NCBI RefSeq assembly: GCF_009617875.1
Contig: NZ_BLAV01000001.1
Location: 2,790,001 to 2,854,000 of the forward strand
DNA from: Prolixibacter sp. NT017
GTDB taxonomy: Bacteria; Bacteroidota; Bacteroidia; Bacteroidales; Prolixibacteraceae
Reading direction: 5' to 3'
DNA length: 64,000 nt
Shown in pieces: positions 19,199-27,431 of the stretch; the first letter of the stretch is position 1; every line of letters starts with the position of its first letter. The notes beneath the pieces are model-generated. The model was given only the letters and a program-made list of their open reading frames with translations, was not told where the DNA came from and ran no database searches. The position numbers and the translations under genes are program-made.

Positions 19199-19321
19199 TT
19201 AGCCGCGTGGCGGCGGCGTATCGATGTGCCAGTAGAGACGCTCGAAAACACGAAAAACCGGATGCGTTAGAAAGTGGTCAGAGGCAGGTTGTAGCGGTTT
19301 GAATAAGCTTCTGTTCATCAT
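19199..19321 (-). CDS. Candidate 40-residue small protein with a strong ribosome-binding site
   Basis: AAAGGAGG lies eight bases upstream of the ATG at 19321, the best ribosome site in this 1.3-kb stretch. The product (MMNRSLFKPLQPASDHFL..., ending DTPPPRG) is cytosolic-looking, with two prolines near the start and a PPPRG tail. Nothing identifies a function. It could equally be a leader peptide or a chance frame; the ribosome site is the main support. Confidence 0.4.
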   Translation of the reverse strand: MMNRSLFKPLQPASDHFLTHPVFRVFERLYWHIDTPPPRG

Positions 19322-19499
19322 CGCTGTGTCCTCCTTTTTTAGGTTCACTGAATTATCAGTGTCATGCTTAATAGTAGCAAACTTCACTCCATAAACACTG
19401 GGATTCAGCGGTCTGTTCGTTAAATGGCGTTAAGAAGGATTAAACTATCGGAAAAGGGCGATGGGTTGAAAGGGTTTCTGTCGTTACTATCGTTCTGTT

Positions 19500-19650
19500 C
19501 TTTCAGGAGATATCCCGAATGGGATAGAATGTTCTTCACCGCCCGGCGAAACCGGGGGAAGAGCAACCAGATACAACCCCAACTCCGAGAGGAGTTGAAT
19601 TAGCCTGGAGTTGCGACCTTGCTGTTCAACCCCCTTCAGGGTTGTGCTCA
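19500..19650. repeat. Block of short palindromes of the CAACTCC...GGAGTTG type
   Basis: Successive short inverted repeats: ATCCCGAATGGGAT, CACCGCCCGGCGAAACCGGGG and CAACTCCGAGAGGAGTTG, then AACCCCCTTCAGGGTTG. The same series appears at 14680-14860. Each could fold as a small hairpin; no coding pattern. Confidence 0.65.
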
Positions 19651-19784
19651 AACAAAATCCTTATTGCATCTTGTACAATTACATTTTCGAAAACCACGCC
19701 TGCTTTTGATCAAAACCACACGTGGTTTGTCAGGAAATCAAACTCGATTTGGAACTGCTCAATATCAAACTCTTACCGCCCGAT

Positions 19785-19892
19785 AATTTCATGCCTATGA
19801 TTTTAGAATTTCATGCGCATCATTTTTAAAATCATGCTTATGTTTTTCCAATTTCATGCTTATGATTTTTCGGAACGATAAGCATGAAATAA
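19785..19892. repeat. Four imperfect copies of TTTCATGCNTATGATTTT
   Basis: TTTCATGCCTATGATTTT, TTTCATGCGCATCATTTTT, AATCATGCTTATGTTTTT and TTTCATGCTTATGATTTTT follow each other at roughly 21-24-base intervals, then the reverse complement ATAAGCATGAAAT. Two more copies occur at about 21134-21178. Function is unknown. Confidence 0.6.
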
Positions 19893-19913
19893 AAACCTAT
19901 CTGTTGGAGTGGA

Positions 19914-20345
19914 AGGTTTCAGGTTGCGCTTCGAGGTTTCTGTTGTTCGGTTTCGATGAAAATACCTTCTTTGCGTTCTTTGCGAAAATCTTTGCGGCCT
20001 TTGCGTGGAATTAGGAAAGTTTCAGGTTAGGCTGCGAGGTTGCTATTGTTCCTGTTGTTTCTGTTGTTCGGCTTCGATGAAGGATTTCCTTGTGCCCTCT
20101 GTGTAAAACTTAGTGTCCTTAGTGGTAGAAAACATTAACCACGAGGGACACAAAGGAAAACACAAGGTGCACAAAGGCACCGATGAATGATGTGCCGCGT
20201 AGTACCTTTTCACTTCAAGCTTCTTTTTACTTTTGCCTTTTTACCCCGATGCAAGGTCGGGATTTCGCTTCGCTCAACTTTTCACTTTAACCTTGCTTCC
20301 TTTTGCTTTCGCCTTTTCTCCTCTTCTCCCCATCTCCCTTTCTCT
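19914..20345. repeat. Composite intergenic repeat, plus orientation
   Basis: Starts with TTTCAGGTTGCGCTTCGAGG, continues with CTTCGATGAA and CTGTTGTT tracts, then the ACAAAG hairpin module at about 20080-20190 and a pyrimidine-rich tail up to the cytochrome gene. From about 20060 to 20260 it is the inverted copy of the block at 17270-17480. Confidence 0.75.
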
Positions 20346-20348
20346 TTT

Positions 20349-20930
20349 CTACTCCTTCTCCCCCTTCACGCCGCTAACAATCCGGGACACAATTCCCTTT
20401 TCGTCGGTGAACTCGGCGATGAACACACCGGCCCAATGGATGACAATAAATGTCAGCAGGTAGTAGATGGACAGTTGATGAATTTCTTCCAGCGGCCTTC
20501 TCCAGTTTCCGGGACCCCACTCCATGAGCAGTCCGGTGGTTAACGATGCCACCACCAACACATAAAATACGATGTAGGTCCACTTCTTCAGTTTCTCTTT
20601 GGCCGGGAGTCCTTTCCCCAGCGGATTCTGAAACTTCATCTCACCAAACAGCGGAAGGGTGAAACGGATGGCGAACAGCCCCGTCAGGATGTAGCCGAGG
20701 TAGATGTGCCACTGCCACATGGGTTCCTGTATTTGGTGGGCCAACCCAAAGATTTGCCGTCGCGTGAGCGTTACACCCGCTCCTTTTAAATAGTTCTCGA
20801 TGATACCGGCCATGTGGCGATTGCTCAGCCAGGTGGAACGTAAGAAGATGGTGATTAGCAGCAGCAGAAAGGAAATACCGATGGCCCAGTGAATGACCCG
20901 GTAGATTTTTGAGTACGTTGTTTTTTCCAT
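20349..20930 (-). CDS. Cytochrome b561-like membrane protein
   Basis: A 193-residue integral membrane protein with four to five hydrophobic helices. Histidines placed in helices (VIHWAIG, QWHIYLGYILTG, EIHQLSIYYLL, IVIHWAGVF) match the haem-ligand pattern of the b561/Ni-Fe hydrogenase cytochrome b group. It likely passes electrons between periplasmic or membrane partners and quinone; no partner gene is adjacent. The start at 20930 (MEKTTYSKIYR) is chosen over 20978. Confidence 0.75.
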   Translation of the reverse strand: MEKTTYSKIYRVIHWAIGISFLLLLITIFLRSTWLSNRHMAGIIENYLKGAGVTLTRRQIFGLAHQIQEPMWQWHIYLGYILTGLFAIRFTLPLFGEMKFQNPLGKGLPAKEKLKKWTYIVFYVLVVASLTTGLLMEWGPGNWRRPLEEIHQLSIYYLLTFIVIHWAGVFIAEFTDEKGIVSRIVSGVKGEKE

Positions 20931-21253
20931 AGTGTTTCTTTGGCAACAGAAAGCCCGTCCGGGTTGACCGCCTGGCACTTTTTGTTGCGGATATCTCTCA
21001 TGATTTATGCTCTGTTTGACAAAATAGGAAAAATCTCCGAATACCCACTAGTGACTGAAGGTTTCGGGTTACGCTTCGCGGTTTCTGTTGTTAGCTTTCA
21101 ATATTTTCTTGTTAAGCATTCCTTACCTATCATTTTGAAATCTCATGCGTATCATCTTTTAAATCATGCTTATGATTTCTCTTTTTGCCTGATTCTATTA
21201 ATTTTATGTTTTGTGTTAATTGTATCTTTAATGATACTCAATACTTGAGACCA
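20931..21253. repeat. Gap with repeat fragments at the edge of an AT-rich island
   Basis: Holds a fragment GGTTACGCTTCGCGGTTTCTGTTGTT at about 21064-21090 (split here: GGTTACGCTTCGCGG then TTTCTGTTGTT) and two CATGCNTATNATTT copies at about 21134-21178. Base composition falls sharply after 21100. No gene seen. Confidence 0.55.
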
Positions 21254-21472
21254 ATGACACCAGACGAACTTTGGAATTTAGAACCTAAAGAATTTAATAA
21301 GTGGAGACGTGAAAATGATCTAAAATCACTTTTCAATCTATTTCAAGAAAAATTTCCTCTTTTTTCAGAATGGCTTTTAGAATATAACCTAACGGTTGAC
21401 ATTATTCTTGATACCGACAAGCCTGGTTTATTTATTGGAGAAAAAGGCGAATACATAATCCTGAAACCATAG
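21254..21472 (+). CDS. Hypothetical 72-residue protein
   Basis: First gene of an AT-rich island. The product is small, acidic to neutral and without a signal peptide (MTPDELWNLEPKEFNKWRRE...). No family is recognised. The frame extends upstream to 21185 through hydrophobic low-complexity sequence; the ATG at 21254 gives a more protein-like N-terminus. Codon use is AT-rich like the next two genes, which suggests they arrived together. Confidence 0.5.
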   Translation: MTPDELWNLEPKEFNKWRRENDLKSLFNLFQEKFPLFSEWLLEYNLTVDIILDTDKPGLFIGEKGEYIILKP

Positions 21473-21553
21473 CACTCTGACATTCAGTGTTTTGTTCAAA
21501 ACAAAATAACTCAGGATTTCTTAACGAAGTCGAAAATAAGAGCATATTCAAAC

Positions 21554-22660
21554 ATGCAAACAATTAGTATTTTCACTCCTTATATTCAATGGATTAAAAC
21601 AAAAGTAGCTAACAAAAATATTATTGAACTAAGGAAAGACCTTAAAATAGATGATTTATTATTTTCAGAAATTGGTCTAAATAATCCTGAAACATTTAAC
21701 GCAAAGATTGCTCCTGGTCATGAAGTTCTATATCTGGGAAATGTAAAAATCACAAACGATAAATTGTCAGGGCGAAATTTGGATTTCACAAACTTGAGCT
21801 ATATAGAAATAACCGGTAAAGACTTCTCTGATTTTGAACCTAAAAGCATTTACTATTCAATCTGTTTTCATTCGAAGATTTCAAAATCTACAATTTACAA
21901 TCTACATTTCCATAAATGTGAATTTGAAGACTTTAGGATGAGTGATTCAAATTTTTATTCATTGTGTTTCTATAATTGTCAACTTTGGACAACTAGTTTT
22001 AATGATTGTAGATTAGAGGACGCTATTTTTAGTAAAACTGGACTAGATAATGTATCATTTTATGGAGTTGTTACAAACAACCTGTTTTACACCCCTAAAA
22101 AAACGAAATGGCCTAAAGGTCAATCATATTTACTTTCTAATATCTCTAAAGACTTCAGAACTTTAAAGACTTTATTCCAGCAAAATGGTAATCAAAAAGC
22201 TGCCAGCGAGGCTTATTATAAAGAAAAAAAATTCAAACTAAAAGCCAATATTAACAGTATCAATCTGATTTCGCCATTCAAGAATGGAAAAAAGTATGGC
22301 TTCAAAGTCTTTCAAAATTCTCTCAAAAATCAAATGATAAATCTAAAAAGCCTATTATTGGACGGTACATCATATATGCTTTGGGGATTTGGAGAAAAGC
22401 CTATAAGAACATTATTTGCATCCAGTATCATATTGGTACTATATACTTTTCTATATTATTTTTCTTCCATTGATTCAATTGGAGGAGAATTGATCAATTC
22501 TTTTTATCTGTCAACAACGATGTTCACAACATTAGGATTTGGAGACTTTAGTCCTTTTCAATCTGGAAGCTTCAAGTTCTTACTCACATCAGAAGCGTTA
22601 TTGGGAATTTTTATATTTGGTCTGTTTGTGGCTGGATATGCTAATAAATCTAAATACTAA
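21554..22660 (+). CDS. Pentapeptide-repeat/two-helix potassium-channel fusion protein
   Basis: A 368-residue protein. Residues about 75-180 show the every-fifth-residue aromatic/Leu pattern of a pentapeptide-repeat beta-helix (LDFTNLSYIE, CEFEDFRMSDSNFYSLCFYNC). The C-terminal third has a TM helix (286-305), a pore helix and the selectivity-filter motif TMFTTLGFGDFSP (residues 322-333), then a second TM helix (341-361), as in Ion_trans_2 channels. A cytosolic beta-helix gating or recruiting a K+ channel is the simple reading; ligand and role are unknown. GC content is low relative to flanks. Confidence 0.85.
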   Translation: MQTISIFTPYIQWIKTKVANKNIIELRKDLKIDDLLFSEIGLNNPETFNAKIAPGHEVLYLGNVKITNDKLSGRNLDFTNLSYIEITGKDFSDFEPKSIYYSICFHSKISKSTIYNLHFHKCEFEDFRMSDSNFYSLCFYNCQLWTTSFNDCRLEDAIFSKTGLDNVSFYGVVTNNLFYTPKKTKWPKGQSYLLSNISKDFRTLKTLFQQNGNQKAASEAYYKEKKFKLKANINSINLISPFKNGKKYGFKVFQNSLKNQMINLKSLLLDGTSYMLWGFGEKPIRTLFASSIILVLYTFLYYFSSIDSIGGELINSFYLSTTMFTTLGFGDFSPFQSGSFKFLLTSEALLGIFIFGLFVAGYANKSKY

Positions 22661-22693
22661 TATTGCCATACAAACCATAAAAATCTACATATC

Positions 22694-23608
22694 ATGGGAT
22701 TAAGCTTCTTTGACAAAGAGATGTATTCATACGAAGACTTGGTCAATCTTATCGAAAATCAGATTGAAGAATCCATAAATCTTGATTATAAATCGGCAAA
22801 ATCGTTGGATAATACCGATTTAAAAAAGCGTGAATTAGCGAAAGATGTTAGTGCGTTTGCAAATTCGGATGGTGGAATAATAATCTATGGCATTCAAGAA
22901 GAAAACCACAAACCCACCAGATTGGATTTTGTGAATGGAAATGAATACACAAAAGAATGGTTGGAGAATGTAATAGACTCCAATATTCAGCAAAAGATCC
23001 ATGGAATTAAAATATATCCAATAAGAATAAATTCAGACATAAAAGAAACTGTTTATGTTGTAAAGATACCTTCAAGCAGTTCAGCACCTCATATAAGTGC
23101 TGATAAGAAGTATTACCGTCGATATAACTTTAAATCTGTTCCAATGGAAGAGTACGAAGTTCGGTTGCTTTACAATCGGACTTCGAGGGCTGAAGTTGAC
23201 ATCCATTCTCTTTTTATGAATTTTAAAGAGGAATATGATGGACCGAGTGGAGAAAAATTAATTTATGACATTGAAGTTTACGTTATTAATTCAAGCAATA
23301 GTATTGAAAAACATTGTAAGATTGAAGGAACTTTTGAAAATGTTGAAGGATTAGGAATAGAAGTTTCATTTAGTTCTCAAAATATTAAACATCGCCGTTC
23401 ATTCGATTCAAATATTCGGTTGCTAATTGGTTACAATGATTCTCCCATATTCCCTGGAGAAATATTCCCTATTTTACAGTTTTCAGTGATCATCGATAAA
23501 GTTTCAAATGATCATTTTCTAAATAATGCATCATTGAAATTGAAATTGTTTGATTCTAGTTCAGCAAAAAAAACTGATTTCAAAATAAGAGACCTCAAGA
23601 AACTCTGA
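22694..23608 (+). CDS. AlbA_2 (Schlafen-type) domain protein
   Basis: A 304-residue protein. The N-terminal 140 residues match the AlbA_2 domain: ESINLDYKSAKSLD, then ELAKDVSAFANSDGGIIIYGI and KYYRRYNFKSVPM. This domain is found in putative nucleic-acid-binding or nucleolytic regulators, often in defence or mobile regions. The C-terminal half is beta-rich and unrecognised. It starts 33 bases after the channel gene on the same strand and shares its AT-rich composition, so the two may be co-transcribed. Confidence 0.8.
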   Translation: MGLSFFDKEMYSYEDLVNLIENQIEESINLDYKSAKSLDNTDLKKRELAKDVSAFANSDGGIIIYGIQEENHKPTRLDFVNGNEYTKEWLENVIDSNIQQKIHGIKIYPIRINSDIKETVYVVKIPSSSSAPHISADKKYYRRYNFKSVPMEEYEVRLLYNRTSRAEVDIHSLFMNFKEEYDGPSGEKLIYDIEVYVINSSNSIEKHCKIEGTFENVEGLGIEVSFSSQNIKHRRSFDSNIRLLIGYNDSPIFPGEIFPILQFSVIIDKVSNDHFLNNASLKLKLFDSSSAKKTDFKIRDLKKL

Positions 23609-23649
23609 GTCAGATTAAGGTTAGTCAACTTTCATTTCACCAAATGCTC

Positions 23650-24168
23650 CTATCCTTTTTCAACCCCGTACACATCGACGGTTAACGAGGCATATTGGGT
23701 CCGGAACAGTGGCGTCATGCCGTTCTTAAGGGCCACGTTAATTGAACGCTGGTTCCGGATGTCGATGATGGAAACGAACCGTTGGGTTTCGATGTGTTCC
23801 CATCCGAACCGCTTCAGCTGTTGCGCGATTTCGGTTCCATAGCCTTTCCCCCAATAGTTGGGAAGCAGTGAATAGCCAATCTCGTATTCCGGCTTGCCAT
23901 CGATTACCTGCGGCAGAATTCCTCCCATCCCGATAAACGCACCGGTCTCTTTCAGTTCCACCGCCAGGTGTCCGAGGTTTTGCGTCCGGTACCGTTCGAA
24001 CTGTTTGGAGATCCATTCCACCGCCAGCACCTCGTTGCTTTTCGACAAGTCCAACCCCAAATACGCCAGGTTATCGTTATCCACGAAAAAGTTCATCCAC
24101 CGGGGGATGTCCGCTTCGGTTAACTTCCGGTACTGCAACCGCTCGCTCTCCTGCTCGAAATAGTTCAT
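23650..24168 (-). CDS. GNAT-family N-acetyltransferase (RimJ/RimL-like)
   Basis: A 172-residue acetyl-CoA-dependent acyltransferase. Motif A appears as EIGYSLLPNYWGKGYGTEIAQQL, with the acetyl-CoA pyrophosphate loop GKGYGTE; the C-terminal VSIIDIRNQRSINVALKNGM is typical of the RimJ group. The frame extends to a GTG at 24192; the ATG at 24168 (MNYFEQESERL) fits family length. Base composition returns to the chromosomal norm here, marking the end of the AT-rich island. The substrate is unknown. Confidence 0.85.
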   Translation of the reverse strand: MNYFEQESERLQYRKLTEADIPRWMNFFVDNDNLAYLGLDLSKSNEVLAVEWISKQFERYRTQNLGHLAVELKETGAFIGMGGILPQVIDGKPEYEIGYSLLPNYWGKGYGTEIAQQLKRFGWEHIETQRFVSIIDIRNQRSINVALKNGMTPLFRTQYASLTVDVYGVEKG

Positions 24169-24314
24169 GCCGGCATGATTGTATTGGTTCACATCAAAGC
24201 TACGAAGGTTTTTAGATAAAACGGGATGTTGGCAAACAGCCGGGAACGAAGTTCTTGTTTAAGCAGAATTTTATGGACCTTGTTTATTGACTCTTATTTT
24301 GTTCTTCAGCAATA

Positions 24315-24881
24315 TTAATGGCCACTATGTTTCATGGCTCTTTCATGTCCTTTGACTAACAATTCGTAAAATGCTTTGTCCTTCGACTGAATCTCATTAA
24401 ACTCTCCCGGGATTGCCTTGCTTGAAGGGTGAATCTCGTTAAAAAAGAAGTAGAAGAAAGACTCTATTTTGTCGTTCGGTTTTCCTTTCAAAAGTCTATA
24501 CGTCAGACCAACATTTTTTAAAACTTCGGACCGGAGATGATAGTGAAAGTAGTTCACGGCATCAGCTTCCCAATGACCTCCAATTGAAATATTGATACAC
24601 TTTTCCAGCTGCTTCTCTATTGGAATACTGTCCAGATCGAAAAATTCAGGAATGTACTCGTGCCCGTCATATAGTGGAGCGGCTTTTCCATTTTCATAAC
24701 CAAAAGTTTCCTGAAATTCCCGGAATGAATTAGGAAATAGTTCAAAGTATTTGCGCTGGTTAACCAGGCTTCTATCATTCTTTAGGTTGGTAAAAGCAGT
24801 TTTTAGCTTTTCAGTATTAACTGACTGTCCAAAAGTGTTGATGAACAGAAATGTTAGCAGAAAAGTTAGTAGTGTTTTCAT
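24315..24881 (-). CDS. Hypothetical secreted protein
   Basis: A 188-residue protein with a clear signal peptide (MKTLLTFLLTFLFINTFGQS). The mature part has conserved-looking aromatic and acidic residues (NYFHYHLRSEVLKNVG, SFFYFFFNEIHPSSKA) but no domain I can name. It is a single gene between the acetyltransferase and the zinc-binding pair, and is moderately AT-rich. Confidence 0.6.
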   Translation of the reverse strand: MKTLLTFLLTFLFINTFGQSVNTEKLKTAFTNLKNDRSLVNQRKYFELFPNSFREFQETFGYENGKAAPLYDGHEYIPEFFDLDSIPIEKQLEKCINISIGGHWEADAVNYFHYHLRSEVLKNVGLTYRLLKGKPNDKIESFFYFFFNEIHPSSKAIPGEFNEIQSKDKAFYELLVKGHERAMKHSGH

Positions 24882-25031
24882 CTGTAGTCGTTTATATATT
24901 CATGAGATACTTAAGTGTCTTAATCTTTCATCCTGCCCACCGGAATCGCTCCAGTTCTCAGAAATAACGTAATCACCTGAATTCTTATTGTTCAATAACT
25001 ATTTATCGGCAATTGAAGCCGGAGTTTTTAT

Positions 25032-25424
25032 TTACTCGTCGCTTAATTCAATCACATGCTTCAGCTCATAAGTCATCCCGGAGAATCCGCCGGGTCCGCT
25101 ATTGTATAAAACCCTCACTGCCTGGCGACACTCAGGACATTCGAAATCGAGAAACGAAGCTTCATCTAGTCCGTGTTCTGCAACAAATTTCTCAATCAAT
25201 ACACGCTCACTGTCCGTCAGGTTAGAATGATTTGATTTTGCGTGCCTCTCAAGGTCCTGATTCCTAATAGATACTTTACAACCACAATGGGAACAGGTAT
25301 ATTCAAAAGGCAGTTCATAATCAATTGGATAAATAGGTTTCGAGTCCGGATAAAACCGGTCTTTCTTCAGCTCAGAGATTGTCTTGTTAAATCTTGCTTC
25401 TGGTTCAATCAGCTTTATCATCAT
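25032..25424 (-). CDS. Hypothetical zinc-binding protein
   Basis: A 130-residue cytosolic protein with two cysteine clusters: YTCSHCGCKVSIRNQDLERHAKSNH, a C2H2-like finger, and FECPECRQAVRV near the C-terminus. The end contains a Gly-rich turn GPGGFSG. The family is unknown. It begins three bases after the stop of the upstream 97-residue gene, so they form a two-gene operon, possibly an accessory cassette. Confidence 0.6.
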   Translation of the reverse strand: MMIKLIEPEARFNKTISELKKDRFYPDSKPIYPIDYELPFEYTCSHCGCKVSIRNQDLERHAKSNHSNLTDSERVLIEKFVAEHGLDEASFLDFECPECRQAVRVLYNSGPGGFSGMTYELKHVIELSDE

Positions 25425-25427
25425 GTC

Positions 25428-25721
25428 TCATCTCTTTCTCATTTCATCCCTTAATTCATCAGGTACATTTACCCAGGTTGTTTCTGCGGTCAACAAAAGT
25501 TTACAAGAGCATTCTGTTTCACAAACGTCAAGGATATGGTTGTGCCATTTTAAATATGACCACTCCCGGAGTTTCGGTGAATACAAGGAATGCTTATCCA
25601 CATCCCAGTGAACCTCCGTTGCTGTTCGGTATATCATCGGGTAAGTTGTCATGTCGGTTATGACATGTAGTTTCCCTTCGCGGTCAATCTCAATTGATTT
25701 GATGCTATCGGTTTGTATCAT
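25428..25721 (-). CDS. Hypothetical protein, cassette-like
   Basis: A 97-residue protein. The pattern W.VDKHSLYSPKLREWSYLKWHNHIL followed by CSCKLLLTAETTWVNVPDEL (shown with gaps) recalls small proteins often labelled integron gene-cassette proteins, but that is from memory and not certain. No signal peptide. It is the first gene of a pair with the zinc-binding protein. Confidence 0.55.
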   Translation of the reverse strand: MIQTDSIKSIEIDREGKLHVITDMTTYPMIYRTATEVHWDVDKHSLYSPKLREWSYLKWHNHILDVCETECSCKLLLTAETTWVNVPDELRDEMRKR

Positions 25722-25763
25722 AAGATTTTTTTATCCCATCCCATTGACATTGTTAACAGTTCC

Positions 25764-26771
25764 CTAGTTATTCATCCATATCTTCAACCGGTCGAACTCC
25801 TCCGGATGATCAGTCAGCCATTTTGCCGCTTCGTCACCGTCCGATTCTGAGATGTAATAACTAAACGGTTTCGTGAGATTCTCATTCGCCATCCGGTAGA
25901 AGAACGACACATAGAAGTCCCACCAGAAGCCCTTGTGATCTTTCTTCAGTTCGCCCATCACTTTAAAGATGTTGTCGTTGTTCTCGGCAAACAGTTCCAG
26001 GTCCGTTTTTCCCTTGTTCTCTTCGAGGGAGTTGGAAGCCTTCGACAGACTGACCATCATTTCGGCAGCGCCAAAATCGGGGTCTTCATCTTCCGGAACC
26101 ATCATGTTGATGTTCTTCTCTCCCTCCCGGGTCACCCCGTGGTCGATGTAGTTTCTCAACGTTTGGTATTCAACGGCTGACCGGCCGGAGTTGGGCTCGA
26201 GCAACAGGAAAAAGTAGAGAGGAAGCATGGCCTTTATTCGCGAGCCTTTCCTCTCCATTATCTTACTCAGAATTAGATGACTGCTGGCATGCGACGGATA
26301 ATCCGTAATGGCCTTGATGGCTAAATCGTACGCCTTATCGGTTTCGCCGGCGTTAAAACAACAGATGGCATAATTGTAATACACCAAATAGTGGTGGAAA
26401 TCCTTCGCAGCGCTTTCGTACACCTTCATGGCCTTCTTAGTCTTCCCCTGCATATCCAACGCATTCCCGTAGGTGATATAGGCGCCTAAAACATTTCCGT
26501 TGTTCAGGTCGATGACTTTCTTACTGAACGTCTCTGCATTTTTATAGTCTTTAGCAGCCAGGTAAGAAAAGGCTATTTCGTAATTGGCTACACTCGAATT
26601 GGGAGCTATTTCCAGCACCTTTTGGTAGGTCTCAATCGCCTTCTGATATTCTCCTTTGTCATGCAGCGCAACGCCTTCACGAATCATATCTTCGACTTTC
26701 TGGTTTTGTCCATGCGCCCAATGAGTCACGAAGAGAAAAGAGATGAGGATAAGAAGTTTGGTTTTTGTCAT
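25764..26771 (-). CDS. Exported TPR-repeat protein
   Basis: A 335-residue protein with a signal peptide ending near HWAHGQ. It has at least four tetratricopeptide repeats between residues about 25 and 200 (GVALHDKGEYQKAIETYQKV, EIAFSYLAAKDYKNAETF and so on), which usually mediate protein contacts. The C-terminal third (DEDPDFGAAEMMVSLS..., LKIWMNN) is unrecognised but resembles the tail of Bacteroidota TPR proteins. The start at 26771 is preferred over 26795 for the signal peptide. Confidence 0.8.
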   Translation of the reverse strand: MTKTKLLILISFLFVTHWAHGQNQKVEDMIREGVALHDKGEYQKAIETYQKVLEIAPNSSVANYEIAFSYLAAKDYKNAETFSKKVIDLNNGNVLGAYITYGNALDMQGKTKKAMKVYESAAKDFHHYLVYYNYAICCFNAGETDKAYDLAIKAITDYPSHASSHLILSKIMERKGSRIKAMLPLYFFLLLEPNSGRSAVEYQTLRNYIDHGVTREGEKNINMMVPEDEDPDFGAAEMMVSLSKASNSLEENKGKTDLELFAENNDNIFKVMGELKKDHKGFWWDFYVSFFYRMANENLTKPFSYYISESDGDEAAKWLTDHPEEFDRLKIWMNN

Positions 26772-26934
26772 GGTTTGTTGGTTTGTTAAGGTCATGATAT
26801 GGCTAAAGATTAGCTTGTGTCTGGCCTGCTTTTTAGCTACTCCTGTTTTTCTTGCCCCAAAATAGCGAAATCGATTGAATTTTTATTGTTCAGACGGATG
26901 TTGTTGAATAGTAGAAACGAGGCAGCAGACGATA

Positions 26935-27425
26935 GACGCAAGATGGTTTCAGGTTGTGAGTAGCGATTTCTGTTGTTCCTGTTGTTTCTGTTGTTCGACT
27001 TCGATGAAGGATTTCCTTGTGCCCTCTGTGTAAAACTTAGCGTCCTTAGTGGTAGAAAACATTAACCACAAGGGGCACAAAGGAAAACACAACGTGCACA
27101 AAGACATCGATGAATGCCTGGCTGTCCTGTCGTTCCATTTACTGCCGGCCTGGTAGGGCCACGATACATTGTGGCCGCGTGTCAATCCTGAAATACCGGT
27201 GTTTCTATTCAACGTTAACATATGCGGCGCAAGAACATTTGTGTTTCATTTTTTTTCGAAACGTGCGCCTCCTTTTAATGTACTGAATTCAACCTTGGGG
27301 CGGCGTCATCGCGACTATTGCCGCTCTTCCTTCCCCCAAGCTATGGACTTACGGTCCTCCAGACCTTCCTCTGGAGCAACCTCGAAGCTGAATTAGCGTA
27401 ATTAGCTTTAATTGGCGTAATTCGT
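26935..27425. repeat. Composite intergenic repeat with all modules
   Basis: Order: TTTCAGGTTGTGAGTAGCG and CTGTTGTT tracts (26945-26995), the ACAAAG hairpin module (27000-27115), the palindrome GGCCACGATACATTGTGGCC (27157-27176, one mismatch) and the GGGGCGGCGTCATCGCG module (27298-27375). Open frames inside are fragments with no coding support. Confidence 0.75.
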
Positions 27426-27431
27426 ATTTCT

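Noticed and set aside
21059..21180. Attachment site of an integrated phage or transposon at the AT-rich island border
   Set aside because: Repeats are present on the left side but I found no matching direct repeat at about 23.6 kb and no integrase or transposase gene.
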